Positions 43,446 to 52,126 of a DNA stretch of 64,000 nt are shown here, in pieces (position 1 is the first letter of the stretch; each line of letters starts with the position of its first letter). A program made the position numbers and the translations under genes. A model generated the notes under the pieces. The model saw only the letters and a list, made by a program, of their open reading frames with translations, searched no databases and was not told the DNA's origin. Source of the stretch: Paenibacillus auburnensis (GTDB lineage: Bacteria; Bacillota; Bacilli; Paenibacillales; Paenibacillaceae); assembly GCF_927798115.1 (NCBI RefSeq), contig NZ_CAKMMG010000013.1:30103-94102 (forward strand), given 5' to 3'.

Positions 43446-45260
43446 ATGCTGACAACAGAAATAAAAGATGCCATTCAGCGCCGGCGGATGATTGATGTGC
43501 TGCTCTCCGGCGATGCTTATGCCGACCTGGTACTGAAGGGCGGCTATATTATTAACGTAATCACCCGGGAGATTTATCCCGGCGATGTCGCCGTCAAAGG
43601 CGACCGGATCCTGCTTGTCGGCCAGGCCGATAAGCTGATTGGCCCCTCGACCCTTGTCGAAGAAATGTGCGGTAAATTCATCAGCCCTGGTTTTATTGAT
43701 TCACATATGCATTTTGAGAGTGCGATGCTGACCGTTACAGAATTCTCGAAGCTGTCCATCCCTACAGGAACGACCACCCTGGTAGCCGATCCGCATGAAA
43801 TTGGCAACGTGCTGGGTGTCCCCGGCATGAAGGCGATGATTGAAGAGGCGCGTACGCTGCCTAACCGTGTCCTGTTCACCGTCCCCTGCCTCACTCCTGA
43901 TGTGCCGGGTCTGGAAACCGCAGGCGCGGATATCGGGTCCAAGGAGATGCATGAACTGTTGAGTGATGATCATGTGCAGGGAATCGGCGAGCTGCAGGGC
44001 TTCAGCAATGTCCATCCGGTGTACAACAATGCGCCTTATTTAATAGATGATCTGCTCGCTTCCGTCTCTTTTGCCAAATCAATCGGCAAAACCATCGAGG
44101 GCAACGCCCCCGGCCTATTCGGCCGGGAGCTGGCAGCCCATATCATCTGCGGCGGCGGCCATGTCTCCTGCCACGAGACCACCACGAAGGAAGAGATGAT
44201 GGAGAAGCTGCGCTACGGGGTCAGCGTATTCATGCGTGAAGGCTCCTCCCAGCGGAACATGGCGGAATGCATTCGCGCCATTACGGAGGAGGGAATGGAT
44301 TCCCGGCGGGCGATTCTCGTCTCCGATGATATGGTCCCGGAGGATCTGCTGAAGTACGGGCATATGAACGATATCGTACGCCGCACAATTGCTGTAGGTA
44401 TTGACCCCGTTGAGGCGATCCAGATGGTTACGATTAATCCGGCTACCCATTTCGGCTTCCAGGATATCGGACTGCTGGCCCCGGGGGCCAAAGCCGATAT
44501 CGCTGTTATCAGCGATCTGGCTCAGATGACGGTATCGCAGGTATATATCAGCGGAGTCAAGGTAGCCCAGGACGGAGAATTGACCCGTGATATCCCTTCC
44601 TATACCTATCCCGCTTCTGTGAAGAAATCGGTCAAGCGGAAGCCAGTGAAGCTGGAGGACCTGCAGCTCTCGTCCGGCGGGGCGCATGGCAGCGTGCAGG
44701 TCCGCGCTATCGAGGTCATCCCCGACCAGAATCTGACCGGAGCGGGGATCTTCACCGCCGCCGTCAAGGACGGAGTCGTGCAGCCTTCGGTAGAAAACGA
44801 CCTCCTGCCCCTGCTCGTTGTCGAGCGGCATGGCCGCAGCGGTAAGATTGGCAAAACCTTCGTCCGCGGCATGAAGCTGAAGGCCGGCGCCATCGCCGAA
44901 AGTGTGGCCCATGATACCCACAACATCATTGTCACCGGCACCAATTACGCTGATATGGTGACCGCGGTCAACCGGGTCATTGCCATGGATGGCGGGATCG
45001 CCATGATTGAAGGCGGCAAGGTGGTCGGCGATCTACCGCTGCGTATCGGCGGTCTGATGACCGACGAGCTGACCGGCAAAGAGATGAGCGCAAGAATCAC
45101 CGAGCTGCACCGTCTGGCCCGTGAAGAACTGGGCTGCACGCTGCACGTGCCGTTTATGCACCTGTCCTTCCTCTCGCTCGTCACCAGTCCGGCCTGGAAA
45201 ATTACCGACATCGGCCTGATCGATGCCGATGCCTTCACCGTACTGCCTGCGCTGGCTTGA
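43446..45260 (+). CDS. ade: adenine deaminase
   Basis: 604 residues. Amidohydrolase-fold metal ligands are SHMHFE (about 84-89), His in the HVSCHE region, and the later DDM motif in VSDDMVPEDL; C-terminal Ade domain (HDTHNIIVTG, MDGGIAMI). It deaminates adenine to hypoxanthine with a two-metal centre. The first 19 residues (MLTTEIKDAIQRRRMIDVL) are helical and could serve targeting. The ATG follows AGGAGGTGCGTAGCAG three bases after the vertex-protein stop. Its presence in a shell operon suggests purine chemistry. Confidence 0.94.
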   Translation: MLTTEIKDAIQRRRMIDVLLSGDAYADLVLKGGYIINVITREIYPGDVAVKGDRILLVGQADKLIGPSTLVEEMCGKFISPGFIDSHMHFESAMLTVTEFSKLSIPTGTTTLVADPHEIGNVLGVPGMKAMIEEARTLPNRVLFTVPCLTPDVPGLETAGADIGSKEMHELLSDDHVQGIGELQGFSNVHPVYNNAPYLIDDLLASVSFAKSIGKTIEGNAPGLFGRELAAHIICGGGHVSCHETTTKEEMMEKLRYGVSVFMREGSSQRNMAECIRAITEEGMDSRRAILVSDDMVPEDLLKYGHMNDIVRRTIAVGIDPVEAIQMVTINPATHFGFQDIGLLAPGAKADIAVISDLAQMTVSQVYISGVKVAQDGELTRDIPSYTYPASVKKSVKRKPVKLEDLQLSSGGAHGSVQVRAIEVIPDQNLTGAGIFTAAVKDGVVQPSVENDLLPLLVVERHGRSGKIGKTFVRGMKLKAGAIAESVAHDTHNIIVTGTNYADMVTAVNRVIAMDGGIAMIEGGKVVGDLPLRIGGLMTDELTGKEMSARITELHRLAREELGCTLHVPFMHLSFLSLVTSPAWKITDIGLIDADAFTVLPALA

Positions 45261-45293
45261 GCATCACAATTTTATCAAAGGGGGCTGCTGCAC

Positions 45294-45977
45294 TTGGGTA
45301 TTCAGGTAGTCGATCTATCCCAGGAGATCTATCAGGGAATGCCGGTGTTCCCGCCGCATCAGAAGACGATGATCTTTCCCAATATGAGCCATGAGGAGAG
45401 CCGGCAGAAGCTTGGCTTCGAATTCGCTACGAATAACCTGCTTATTAACGAGCATGGCCCGACCCATAGCGATGCCATCTATGAATATGACCCGCAAGGG
45501 GCGACGATTGACGAGATGCCCCTGGAGTATTTTTACGGGCCGGCCGTCTGTCTTGACCTCTCTCATATTTCACCCGATGAATACATTACCCGCCGGGATT
45601 TGGAGCTGGCCTTGGACAAAGGTTATCTTCATCTCGATAAAGGTGACATCGTGCTGCTCTACACCGGTCATTATAACCGTGCTTACGGCACGGACGAATG
45701 GCTGACCCGCTACACGGGCCTTGATTACGGGGCGGCTGAATGGCTGGCGCAGCAGGGTGTCGTTAATATCGGCATCGACGCGCCTTCCATCGACAACCCG
45801 CTGGATACCACCTTTGCCGGGCATCTGATCTGCCGTGAGTACAAGCTGACCAATACCGAGAACCTCTGCAATCTCGACCAAGTCGCACAGAAACGGTTCC
45901 TCTACTTCGGGCTCCCGCTCAAAATCAGTAAAGGCACCGGCTCTCCCATCCGGGCGGTCGCAGTATTCATAGAATAA
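45294..45977 (+). CDS. cyclase-family hydrolase (arylformamidase/isatin hydrolase fold)
   Basis: 227 residues. TTG start at 45294 after AAAGGGGGCTGCTGCAC. The metal-binding motif NEHGPTHSDA corresponds to HGTHxD, with Pro for the usual G-T link, and LLYTGHYN carries a downstream motif. PF04199 members hydrolyse cyclic amides or formyl groups (kynurenine formamidase, isatin hydrolase). In this operon it could open a purine-, hydantoin- or imide-type ring; that is inference. Full length. Confidence 0.88.
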   Translation: MGIQVVDLSQEIYQGMPVFPPHQKTMIFPNMSHEESRQKLGFEFATNNLLINEHGPTHSDAIYEYDPQGATIDEMPLEYFYGPAVCLDLSHISPDEYITRRDLELALDKGYLHLDKGDIVLLYTGHYNRAYGTDEWLTRYTGLDYGAAEWLAQQGVVNIGIDAPSIDNPLDTTFAGHLICREYKLTNTENLCNLDQVAQKRFLYFGLPLKISKGTGSPIRAVAVFIE

Positions 45978-45998
45978 AATAGTAAGCAGGTGAAGGAC

Positions 45999-46604
45999 AT
46001 GAGAAACGGAACATTGATCGAAGAAATTTTCGTACCGGCGTACGAAGGCAGAAGCGCACTGGTGCGCAAAGGCCAGACCCTATATATCATTGACGTGGAG
46101 GGCAAGCAGGTCGGCGATTTCGTCTGCTTTAATGCCGGTAACCCTGACGAGCATGTTTCCCCCGTGCATATGCGGGCCTCGCTCAGCAGCATCCGGCTCA
46201 AAGCCGGTGATGGCCTGTACAGCAACTACCGGCAGCCGCTGATGCAGCTGACCCAAGATACAGTCGGGCGGCATGACTTCTTTTTCCCGGCCTGTGATTA
46301 TTACCGCTACAAGGTTGATTTCGGACTGGAGCAGCACCCGAACTGCCACGATAATCTGCAGAGGGCTTTGCAGAAATACAACCTTGGAGACCAAGAGCTG
46401 CCTGACCCGATCAACTGGTTCATGAATAATGCACTCGACGATAACCTCGACTACGTCATTGAAGAACCGCTTTCGAAGCCCGGTGATTATGTCGCTTTGC
46501 TCGCACTGACGGACGTGATCGTCGCTCTCTCCTCCTGCTCGCAGGACCTCGCTCCTGTCAACGGGTTCAAGGTCACTCCGCTGCTGATGCAGATTACCGG
46601 TTAA
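45999..46604 (+). CDS. DUF1989 protein (urea carboxylase-associated family)
   Basis: 201 residues from the ATG at 45999 (AGGTGAAGGAC); an in-frame GTG at 45990 is less likely. Conserved elements are GRSALVRKGQTLYIIDVEGK, FVCFNA and the end LSSCSQDLAPVNG. Family members sit next to urea carboxylase or allophanate hydrolase and nitrogen-waste genes, some implicated in guanidine or urea metabolism. It is the last gene of the cluster, again consistent with N-rich substrates. Confidence 0.9.
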   Translation: MRNGTLIEEIFVPAYEGRSALVRKGQTLYIIDVEGKQVGDFVCFNAGNPDEHVSPVHMRASLSSIRLKAGDGLYSNYRQPLMQLTQDTVGRHDFFFPACDYYRYKVDFGLEQHPNCHDNLQRALQKYNLGDQELPDPINWFMNNALDDNLDYVIEEPLSKPGDYVALLALTDVIVALSSCSQDLAPVNGFKVTPLLMQITG

Positions 46605-46610
46605 GCTGTT

Positions 46611-46770
46611 TTGTTCACTGATATCCGATTTGTTCACACCCCCTGAATTCAATTTTGTTCACTGCTGTCAGCTTGCTGCACTGTTCTGTTCACCCTTGGG
46701 AAGTTTATAATCATACTGTGAACAAAACAGAGAGAGCCCAGACGCCGGTACTCACAATGAATTCAGGGGG
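46611..46770 (+). promoter_or_regulatory. TTGTTCAC operator array and promoter of membrane AraC regulator
   Basis: Four direct copies of YTGTTCAC start at 46611, 46630, 46655 and 46686. One inverted copy, GTGAACAA, lies at 46718. A good -10 TATAAT (46706-46711) with no good -35 lies just before the inverted copy. An outer inverted repeat, CCCCCTGAATTCA (46639-46651) and TGAATTCAGGGGG (46758-46770), encloses the region, and its right arm overlaps the ribosome site of the regulator gene. Confidence 0.6.
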
Positions 46771-46776
46771 ATGCTA

Positions 46777-49008
46777 ATGAGACTGAACAAGCTCGGCAAT
46801 CGAAGAGCACTGTACAGCAGGATATTGGTCAGTATGACGCTTTGTGTGTCCTTAACCTTCCTTGTCTCCACCATTATTTATTACAACTACTATATTGGCG
46901 TCGAGAAAACGCAAGCCTTTCGTTCCGACCTCAGCGATCTCACGCAGACCAGCAAAGAGGTTGTTAACATGAACGAAGCCGCGCAATCGCTCTCATTTCA
47001 GATCTACCGTAACAGCACCATCTCCAAAATCGTCTTTTACGACAAGCCCGATATATATGACGTCACAGCCGCCATGTCGGAGCTCGGAAACTACTTAAGC
47101 TCTATGCCGTATATCGAATCCATCTACGTTTATAATCCGAAGAGCGCAAAGCTCTATATCGCCTCTTCCCACGGCCAGAACGGTGTATTTACCGAGCAGG
47201 AACTGGTGGATACGAACATTCTGGATATTCTGAACCACTACGAGGAATACAAGCCATTTATGCCGATTCCGCGCGTCTATTCGAACGGTGCCGAGGAGAA
47301 CGATCAGGTTCGGGCTTATACCTTCTTATGCTACGATGCCATTGGATGGGACCGGACGATTAACTCGGCTGTGATCGTTAACATTTCCGCCCCTTGGATC
47401 AACAAAGAGATTAACAGCCCTGCCGATTCCAAAAGCGCAACCTTTATTCTCTCCGGCAATGGCTCTTTCCTGTCCGGCAACAGTCTGGAACAGCAGGAGC
47501 TTTCGCCCGAGGAAGCCCGTTGGGTAGACCAGAAGATAAAGGGAGACTCCGAGGGCTACTTTATCGACAAGTTTGCCGGCGTCAATTCACTGATCTCTTA
47601 TACTGCTCCGGATGATCTAGACTGGCAATATGTACGCATCACCCCTTATGAGATTATCACTAAACAGACCGACAGTATCCGAAACGCCACCCTGCTCATC
47701 GCCGCCCTTATTCTGGTTGGGGGGATCGTTTTATCCTGGATCACCTCCAAAAGCCTGTATCTGCCGATCAACCGGATTGTCAGCGAGATGAACATTCTCG
47801 AGAATGAAAAAAGGGACAGCATGTTTATGATCCGGCAAAATACCATGCGCGACCTGGTCCTCGGCCTGAAGCCGCTGCAATCCATTCAGCAGGTAGAGAA
47901 GCTCAGGCAGCTCGGCATTCATTTTACCTTCAATGACGATTACCGGCTGATCCTCCTGCGGATTGACAACTACAAGGAATTAAGGGATGAACGGTCGTCC
48001 TACCTGCTGGCGTACAAATTTGCAATTATGAACATCGCCTCAGAAATCTGCGGCCAGACCTACCGGGTAGAAACCGTCGATATGAATGATGATGGAATAC
48101 TTGTGCTCCTGAATATCATAGATTCGATAGAATACACCGACACCGGTCTGATCGAGACACTCCTGCGGCAAATTCAGCTGGCCTGTTCCGATTATTTGAA
48201 AATAAGCCTTACCCTAACCTACAGCCATATCGACCGGAATGCCGTGCAGCTGCACCAGCTTTACAAACAGGTCAGAGAAGCCTCAAATCACCGGCTGTTT
48301 TACGGGCATGGCTGTATCATCAGTGCGCAGTCCATAAGTGCACTTCAGGCCAATACGTACCACTATCCGACGGAAAAAGAAAAACGTCTGACCGATGCGC
48401 TGATGTGCGGCAAGATCGAGGAGGCTAAGGAGCATTTCAGCACCATTATCCGGGAAGCGGAATCGTATCCCTTCCATACCGTGCAATTAGCCGTGTCGAG
48501 ACTTAGTGTGACGATCAAAGAAATCATCAATACCGTCCAAAAACGTAACCGTTTACAATGTGATGGAGCGCCCGCCCTGCCTACTCTGGAATCTGTAGAA
48601 ACCGTCGCTGAGCTGGAAGACGCCTTCTTCGCCCTGTTCAGTGAAATGCGCGGACAGCTGTCTGAGAAAAAAAACGCCAAGCAGCATGATCTGATCCGCC
48701 TGATCAATCAAAAGGTGGCCGAGAACTATATGGAGCCGAATCTTAGCCTGAACCAGATCGCCGATGAGCTCGATATGTCTCCGATCTACATCAGCCGGCT
48801 CTATAAGCAGCAGACCTTGACCAGCATCGTAGACGTCATCCTGGAGGTACGGATGCGCGAGGTGTGCAGCCTGCTGGAGAATACCGACCTGCCGGTAACG
48901 ACCATTGCCGAGCGCTGCGGCTTCACGAGCAGCTCCTACCTGCACCGGATGTTTAAGCGCAGCTTCGGCACCACCCCAACCGACTACCGGCGCTCTAAAA
49001 ATGCCTAG
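46777..49008 (+). CDS. membrane-bound AraC-family regulator (YesN/YesM-like single-component sensor)
   Basis: 743 residues. Membrane segment about 20-42, an external Cache-like domain to about 300, a second membrane segment (about 303-325), then a cytoplasmic part and a C-terminal AraC double HTH (NLSLNQIADELDMSPIYISR, HRMFKRSFGTTPTDYRRS). No kinase core. It couples an external ligand directly to DNA binding. Start ATG 46777 after CAGGGGGATGCTA. It may control the convergent LplABC-type genes (49426-53149), the preceding compartment cluster, or itself through the TTGTTCAC array. Confidence 0.92.
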   Translation: MRLNKLGNRRALYSRILVSMTLCVSLTFLVSTIIYYNYYIGVEKTQAFRSDLSDLTQTSKEVVNMNEAAQSLSFQIYRNSTISKIVFYDKPDIYDVTAAMSELGNYLSSMPYIESIYVYNPKSAKLYIASSHGQNGVFTEQELVDTNILDILNHYEEYKPFMPIPRVYSNGAEENDQVRAYTFLCYDAIGWDRTINSAVIVNISAPWINKEINSPADSKSATFILSGNGSFLSGNSLEQQELSPEEARWVDQKIKGDSEGYFIDKFAGVNSLISYTAPDDLDWQYVRITPYEIITKQTDSIRNATLLIAALILVGGIVLSWITSKSLYLPINRIVSEMNILENEKRDSMFMIRQNTMRDLVLGLKPLQSIQQVEKLRQLGIHFTFNDDYRLILLRIDNYKELRDERSSYLLAYKFAIMNIASEICGQTYRVETVDMNDDGILVLLNIIDSIEYTDTGLIETLLRQIQLACSDYLKISLTLTYSHIDRNAVQLHQLYKQVREASNHRLFYGHGCIISAQSISALQANTYHYPTEKEKRLTDALMCGKIEEAKEHFSTIIREAESYPFHTVQLAVSRLSVTIKEIINTVQKRNRLQCDGAPALPTLESVETVAELEDAFFALFSEMRGQLSEKKNAKQHDLIRLINQKVAENYMEPNLSLNQIADELDMSPIYISRLYKQQTLTSIVDVILEVRMREVCSLLENTDLPVTTIAERCGFTSSSYLHRMFKRSFGTTPTDYRRSKNA

Positions 49009-49093
49009 CCCTTATCCCGCTCTTTTCAATGAGCAGCCTCGGCAATTAAATGCCCGGGCTGCCTCATGAGGCCGCTCTCAAGCCTGCCACCCC

Positions 49094-49127
49094 AAGCCAG
49101 CCTCCAACTACCCGGAGGCTGGCTTTC
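49094..49127 (+). terminator. terminator after AraC-type regulator
   Basis: AAGCCAGCCTCC and GGAGGCTGGCTT arms around AACTACCC; the T run is short. Confidence 0.7.
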
Positions 49128-49220
49128 CTGCTGCTCCCTCCCCTTACCCCGGAAGCCGGTGGCTGGCGGGCTTTGACTGGAGCGGTCTGGGCTGGAGCAG
49201 TTACCGCTTAAACAGCGGAT

Positions 49221-49334
49221 AAAACGGAATGATTGTGGAAAAGCGGTAGCGGCCGCCTTTGTGTCCGGATTTCCACCGCCAGGGTTAAATCAAAAAATCC
49301 GGACACAACAGCGGTTGGAACAACATTCCGTTTT
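49221..49334. repeat. nested large inverted repeat in convergent spacer
   Basis: Outer arms AAAACGGAATG (49221-49231) and CATTCCGTTTT (49324-49334) enclose inner arms TTGTGTCCGGATTT (49259-49272) and AAATCCGGACACAA (49295-49308). No coding sequence is present. It may be a miniature inverted-repeat element or a double terminator-like structure. The whole 49009-49425 gap otherwise contains only the terminators at 49094 and 49383. Confidence 0.6.
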
Positions 49335-49382
49335 AGGAGCGTCCACTTTAAGCACCCCCTCCCCCACAGCACAGCGACAAAA

Positions 49383-49416
49383 TAAAAAAGCCCCAGAAGC
49401 CATCGGCTCCCGGGGC
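49383..49416 (-). terminator. terminator of the second LplA-type gene
   Basis: On the minus strand GCCCCGGGAGCC-GAT-GGCTTCTGGGGC, then TTTTTTATT. Confidence 0.9.
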
Positions 49417-49425
49417 ACTCCTCCG

Positions 49426-51042
49426 CTACTTAATGCCTTTCTCCGCAACATAAGCGTTCCATTGCTTCGTCCACTCGGTCTGGATTTTTTCCAGCCCGGC
49501 CTGCTTGGCCTTCTGCATGAAGGTTTCCAGCCCTTTATCAATATCCTCAACCAGACCTGCCTCCAGCGGGAAGAGGTATTGCTTCTCCACTTGCTCCAGT
49601 GCCGCTTTCTCCGCCTGGTACGAGGAGTAGTCTTCTGCAAAGCCCAGGAACAGGTCAGGCTTCTGGATTTTGTCCAGCTCATCGAAGATAGCCTTCACAC
49701 CGTCGAAGCCTTTATCGAACAGCATGAACTCAGGATTTCTCCAAGCCCAGCCGTTCATCCCTTCACGGGAGAAGCCATTGCTTGTGCTGGTGCCGACCAG
49801 CTTGTAGTAGCCGTCTTCGACGGTGTAGTTTTTGCCCTCAATACCATACTGTGTCAGCTGATTATAGCGTTTGTCGAGGACCAGCTTTTCATAAAACGCG
49901 AGCGCTCTTTCCGGATTTTTACTGCTCTTCGGAATCGCAAAGCCGTTGTGAATCGGATGTACAGGCGTAGCGTAACCTGTGGTCAGGCCAAATGGAGAAT
50001 AGGCCAGCTCCCATTCGGGATGGGTCGTGCTGATCTTCATCTTCATGTCGTTATAGCGCGTCGGATTATCTCCGAACATGCTGGCCGCTTTACCGGAAGT
50101 CATCGGATCCTGCATCGTATCTTTGATGTTCAGCACGTTTTTCGGAATGAAGCCTTTGTCCGCCCAGCGTTTCATTGTTTTCAGCTCTTCTTTTTGCTCA
50201 TCAGAACCCCAGTAGGAATAGACAGTAGTAGGCGATTCATACTTCACTCCCATCCCGTAAGGGAGAGCGCCAATCATTTTGTTAAGCTCGGTATAAATGT
50301 AATGGAGATTATTGCCGATATCGCTGTTCAGGGACATTGGCATCATATCCGGCTCGTTTTTGACAATGCCGTCCATATAAGCCTCATAGCTGGCCAGATC
50401 CTTAGGCACAGGCAGATCATATTTCTTGCGCAGATCCTCGCGGTATACGAAGCCGTTGGTTACGTACTCTTTATAAGTGGCAGGAACGGTATAGATTTTG
50501 CCGTCTACCTTCACGTCTTCCCACATCGACTCCGGTACGAATTTCTGCAGCTCCGGCGCAGCCTTAGGCAGCAGATCGTCAATCGCCAGGAAGGCTCCTC
50601 GTTTCGCATACGACTGATACTGGGTCCAGTCCGCTGTAAAAATCAGATCAATCGCCTGGCCGGAAGACAGCAGCAGCTTATACTTCTGATCCCAGTCCGT
50701 CCAGCTTGTATAGTTGAACTTAACCGTGGCGTTCAGCTCTTCCTGAGCCATCTTGTTGATTTCGTCTTGAATGACCGGCAGATCCTTAGGGGCATCGCCG
50801 AGCATATAGAACTGGAGCTCCACCTTCTTCGAAGTGTCTATTCCGGTCTCTGCCGGAGCTGCCGTACTGGTTGTGCTGTCCGTTGCTGCGGCTGTGTCTT
50901 TATTGCCGTCTGTCCCGCTGTTTGCGCCGTTTGCGCTGTTCCCGCTGTTGTTATTGCCGCCACAGCCCGCAAGGAGCGAGAGCGCCAGCGCAGCCGTTGT
51001 AAGCGTAACCAGAGATCTTCGGCCTGTCTTCTTTTTCATCAT
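49426..51042 (-). CDS. extracellular solute-binding lipoprotein, LplA type (second system)
   Basis: 538 residues. Signal peptide with lipobox LLAGCGGN, then an Asn/Ser/Gly/Thr-rich linker and a family-1 binding fold (VELQFYMLGDAPKDLPVIQD). It captures an oligosaccharide of unknown kind. Two adjacent ATG codons (51042 and 51039) follow AGGAGGGTTC, which is part of a dispersed repeat. It is the last gene of a permease-permease-binding protein operon (53149 down to 49426). Confidence 0.9.
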   Translation of the reverse strand: MMKKKTGRRSLVTLTTAALALSLLAGCGGNNNSGNSANGANSGTDGNKDTAAATDSTTSTAAPAETGIDTSKKVELQFYMLGDAPKDLPVIQDEINKMAQEELNATVKFNYTSWTDWDQKYKLLLSSGQAIDLIFTADWTQYQSYAKRGAFLAIDDLLPKAAPELQKFVPESMWEDVKVDGKIYTVPATYKEYVTNGFVYREDLRKKYDLPVPKDLASYEAYMDGIVKNEPDMMPMSLNSDIGNNLHYIYTELNKMIGALPYGMGVKYESPTTVYSYWGSDEQKEELKTMKRWADKGFIPKNVLNIKDTMQDPMTSGKAASMFGDNPTRYNDMKMKISTTHPEWELAYSPFGLTTGYATPVHPIHNGFAIPKSSKNPERALAFYEKLVLDKRYNQLTQYGIEGKNYTVEDGYYKLVGTSTSNGFSREGMNGWAWRNPEFMLFDKGFDGVKAIFDELDKIQKPDLFLGFAEDYSSYQAEKAALEQVEKQYLFPLEAGLVEDIDKGLETFMQKAKQAGLEKIQTEWTKQWNAYVAEKGIK

Positions 51043-51046
51043 GAAC

Positions 51047-51165
51047 CCTCCTAAAAGTTTTGTTTAGCATACACATCCTTGAGTTACTTCGAACAAAACT
51101 TGCCTCGGAAGCATAAACTTAGTTTTGTTTAGTTTAAGCATCCTCGAGTCACTTCGAACAAAACT
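51047..51165 (-). repeat. dispersed AAAACTT repeat, tandem copy at second LplA-type gene
   Basis: A near-duplicate of about 65 bp: AGTTTTGTTTAG occurs at 51056 and 51121, each followed by an ACTTCGAACAAAACT end, with GCCTCGGAAGCATAAACTT between. The minus strand ends in CAAAACTTTTAGGAGG, giving the ribosome site of the binding-protein gene. Confidence 0.65.
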
Positions 51166-51217
51166 ATGTTAGCCGGACAACAGGCACTACCTTCACGGCG
51201 TGCTCCACTATACGGTT

Positions 51218-52111
51218 CTAACCTTTAACAGCGCCTATCGTCAAGCCTTTTACAAAATACCGCTGAATGAACGGGTACAGGAACAGAATCGGTCCGGTAA
51301 CGACAATGGCCATCGCCATCTTGGTCGATTCGGTCGGCAGATCGCTCCCTAGACTGACCCCCGTGCCCGCGCCCATGTTGGCGATAAAGGCCGCAGAGTT
51401 GATGACGTTGTACAGATGGAACTGCAGCTGATATTTGTGCGGATCGTTGATGAACAAGGAAGAGGAGAACCAGTCGTTCCAATACGCCAGGGCCAGAAAC
51501 AAGCCTACTGTGGCGATGCCGGGCATCGACAGCTGGAGCACGATCCGCCAGTAGATTTTGAAATCACCGGCCCCGTCGATCTTAGCGGACTCGAACAGCT
51601 CCTCAGGAACAGCCGAGCGGATAAAGTTCTTCATCAGAATGATCAGGAACGGGGTCATCAGCCCCGGAAAAATCAGCGCGCCGTATGAATCGGTCAGATG
51701 CAGATATTTGGTTATCATAATGTACCAGGGCACCAATCCCCCGCCGAACAGCGTCGTAAAGTAGATGTAGAAGGAGAACGTATTACGGTATTTAAAATCC
51801 TTCCGGGCCAGCACATATCCGGCCATCGTCATGAAGAACAGCCCCAGCAGCGTGCCCGTCACCGTTGTAAACAGCGTAACCCCATACGCCCGCAGTACCT
51901 CGTCAGGAAAAGTAAATACCGTCTTGTAGCCCTCCACCGAGAACTGCGCCGGGATCAGATGATAACCGTCCTTGATGATCGATTCATTGGCAGTCAGAGA
52001 AGCCGAGATAATCAGCAGAAACGGAATCAGGCAGGCCAGCGAGCCGAGAATAATGACCGTGTACGCCAGGCCCTGCAGCAGCCGCGTATAATGATCGTCT
52101 TTGATTTGCAT
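51218..52111 (-). CDS. carbohydrate ABC transporter permease, YtcP type (second system)
   Basis: 297 residues, six membrane segments, EAA-type loop ELFESAKIDGAGDFKIYW and C-terminal VKGLTIGAVKG typical of the YtcP family. It lies 15 bases after the LplB-type gene and pairs with it. The ATPase is not encoded here. Confidence 0.93.
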   Translation of the reverse strand: MQIKDDHYTRLLQGLAYTVIILGSLACLIPFLLIISASLTANESIIKDGYHLIPAQFSVEGYKTVFTFPDEVLRAYGVTLFTTVTGTLLGLFFMTMAGYVLARKDFKYRNTFSFYIYFTTLFGGGLVPWYIMITKYLHLTDSYGALIFPGLMTPFLIILMKNFIRSAVPEELFESAKIDGAGDFKIYWRIVLQLSMPGIATVGLFLALAYWNDWFSSSLFINDPHKYQLQFHLYNVINSAAFIANMGAGTGVSLGSDLPTESTKMAMAIVVTGPILFLYPFIQRYFVKGLTIGAVKG

Positions 52112-52126
52112 ACTCCTTCTCTCCTC

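Noticed and set aside
46777..49008. Histidine kinase call for the membrane AraC-type protein
   Set aside because: It has a Cache-like sensor and two membrane segments like YesM kinases, but no phospho-His or HATPase motifs; the C-terminus is a clear AraC DNA-binding domain.
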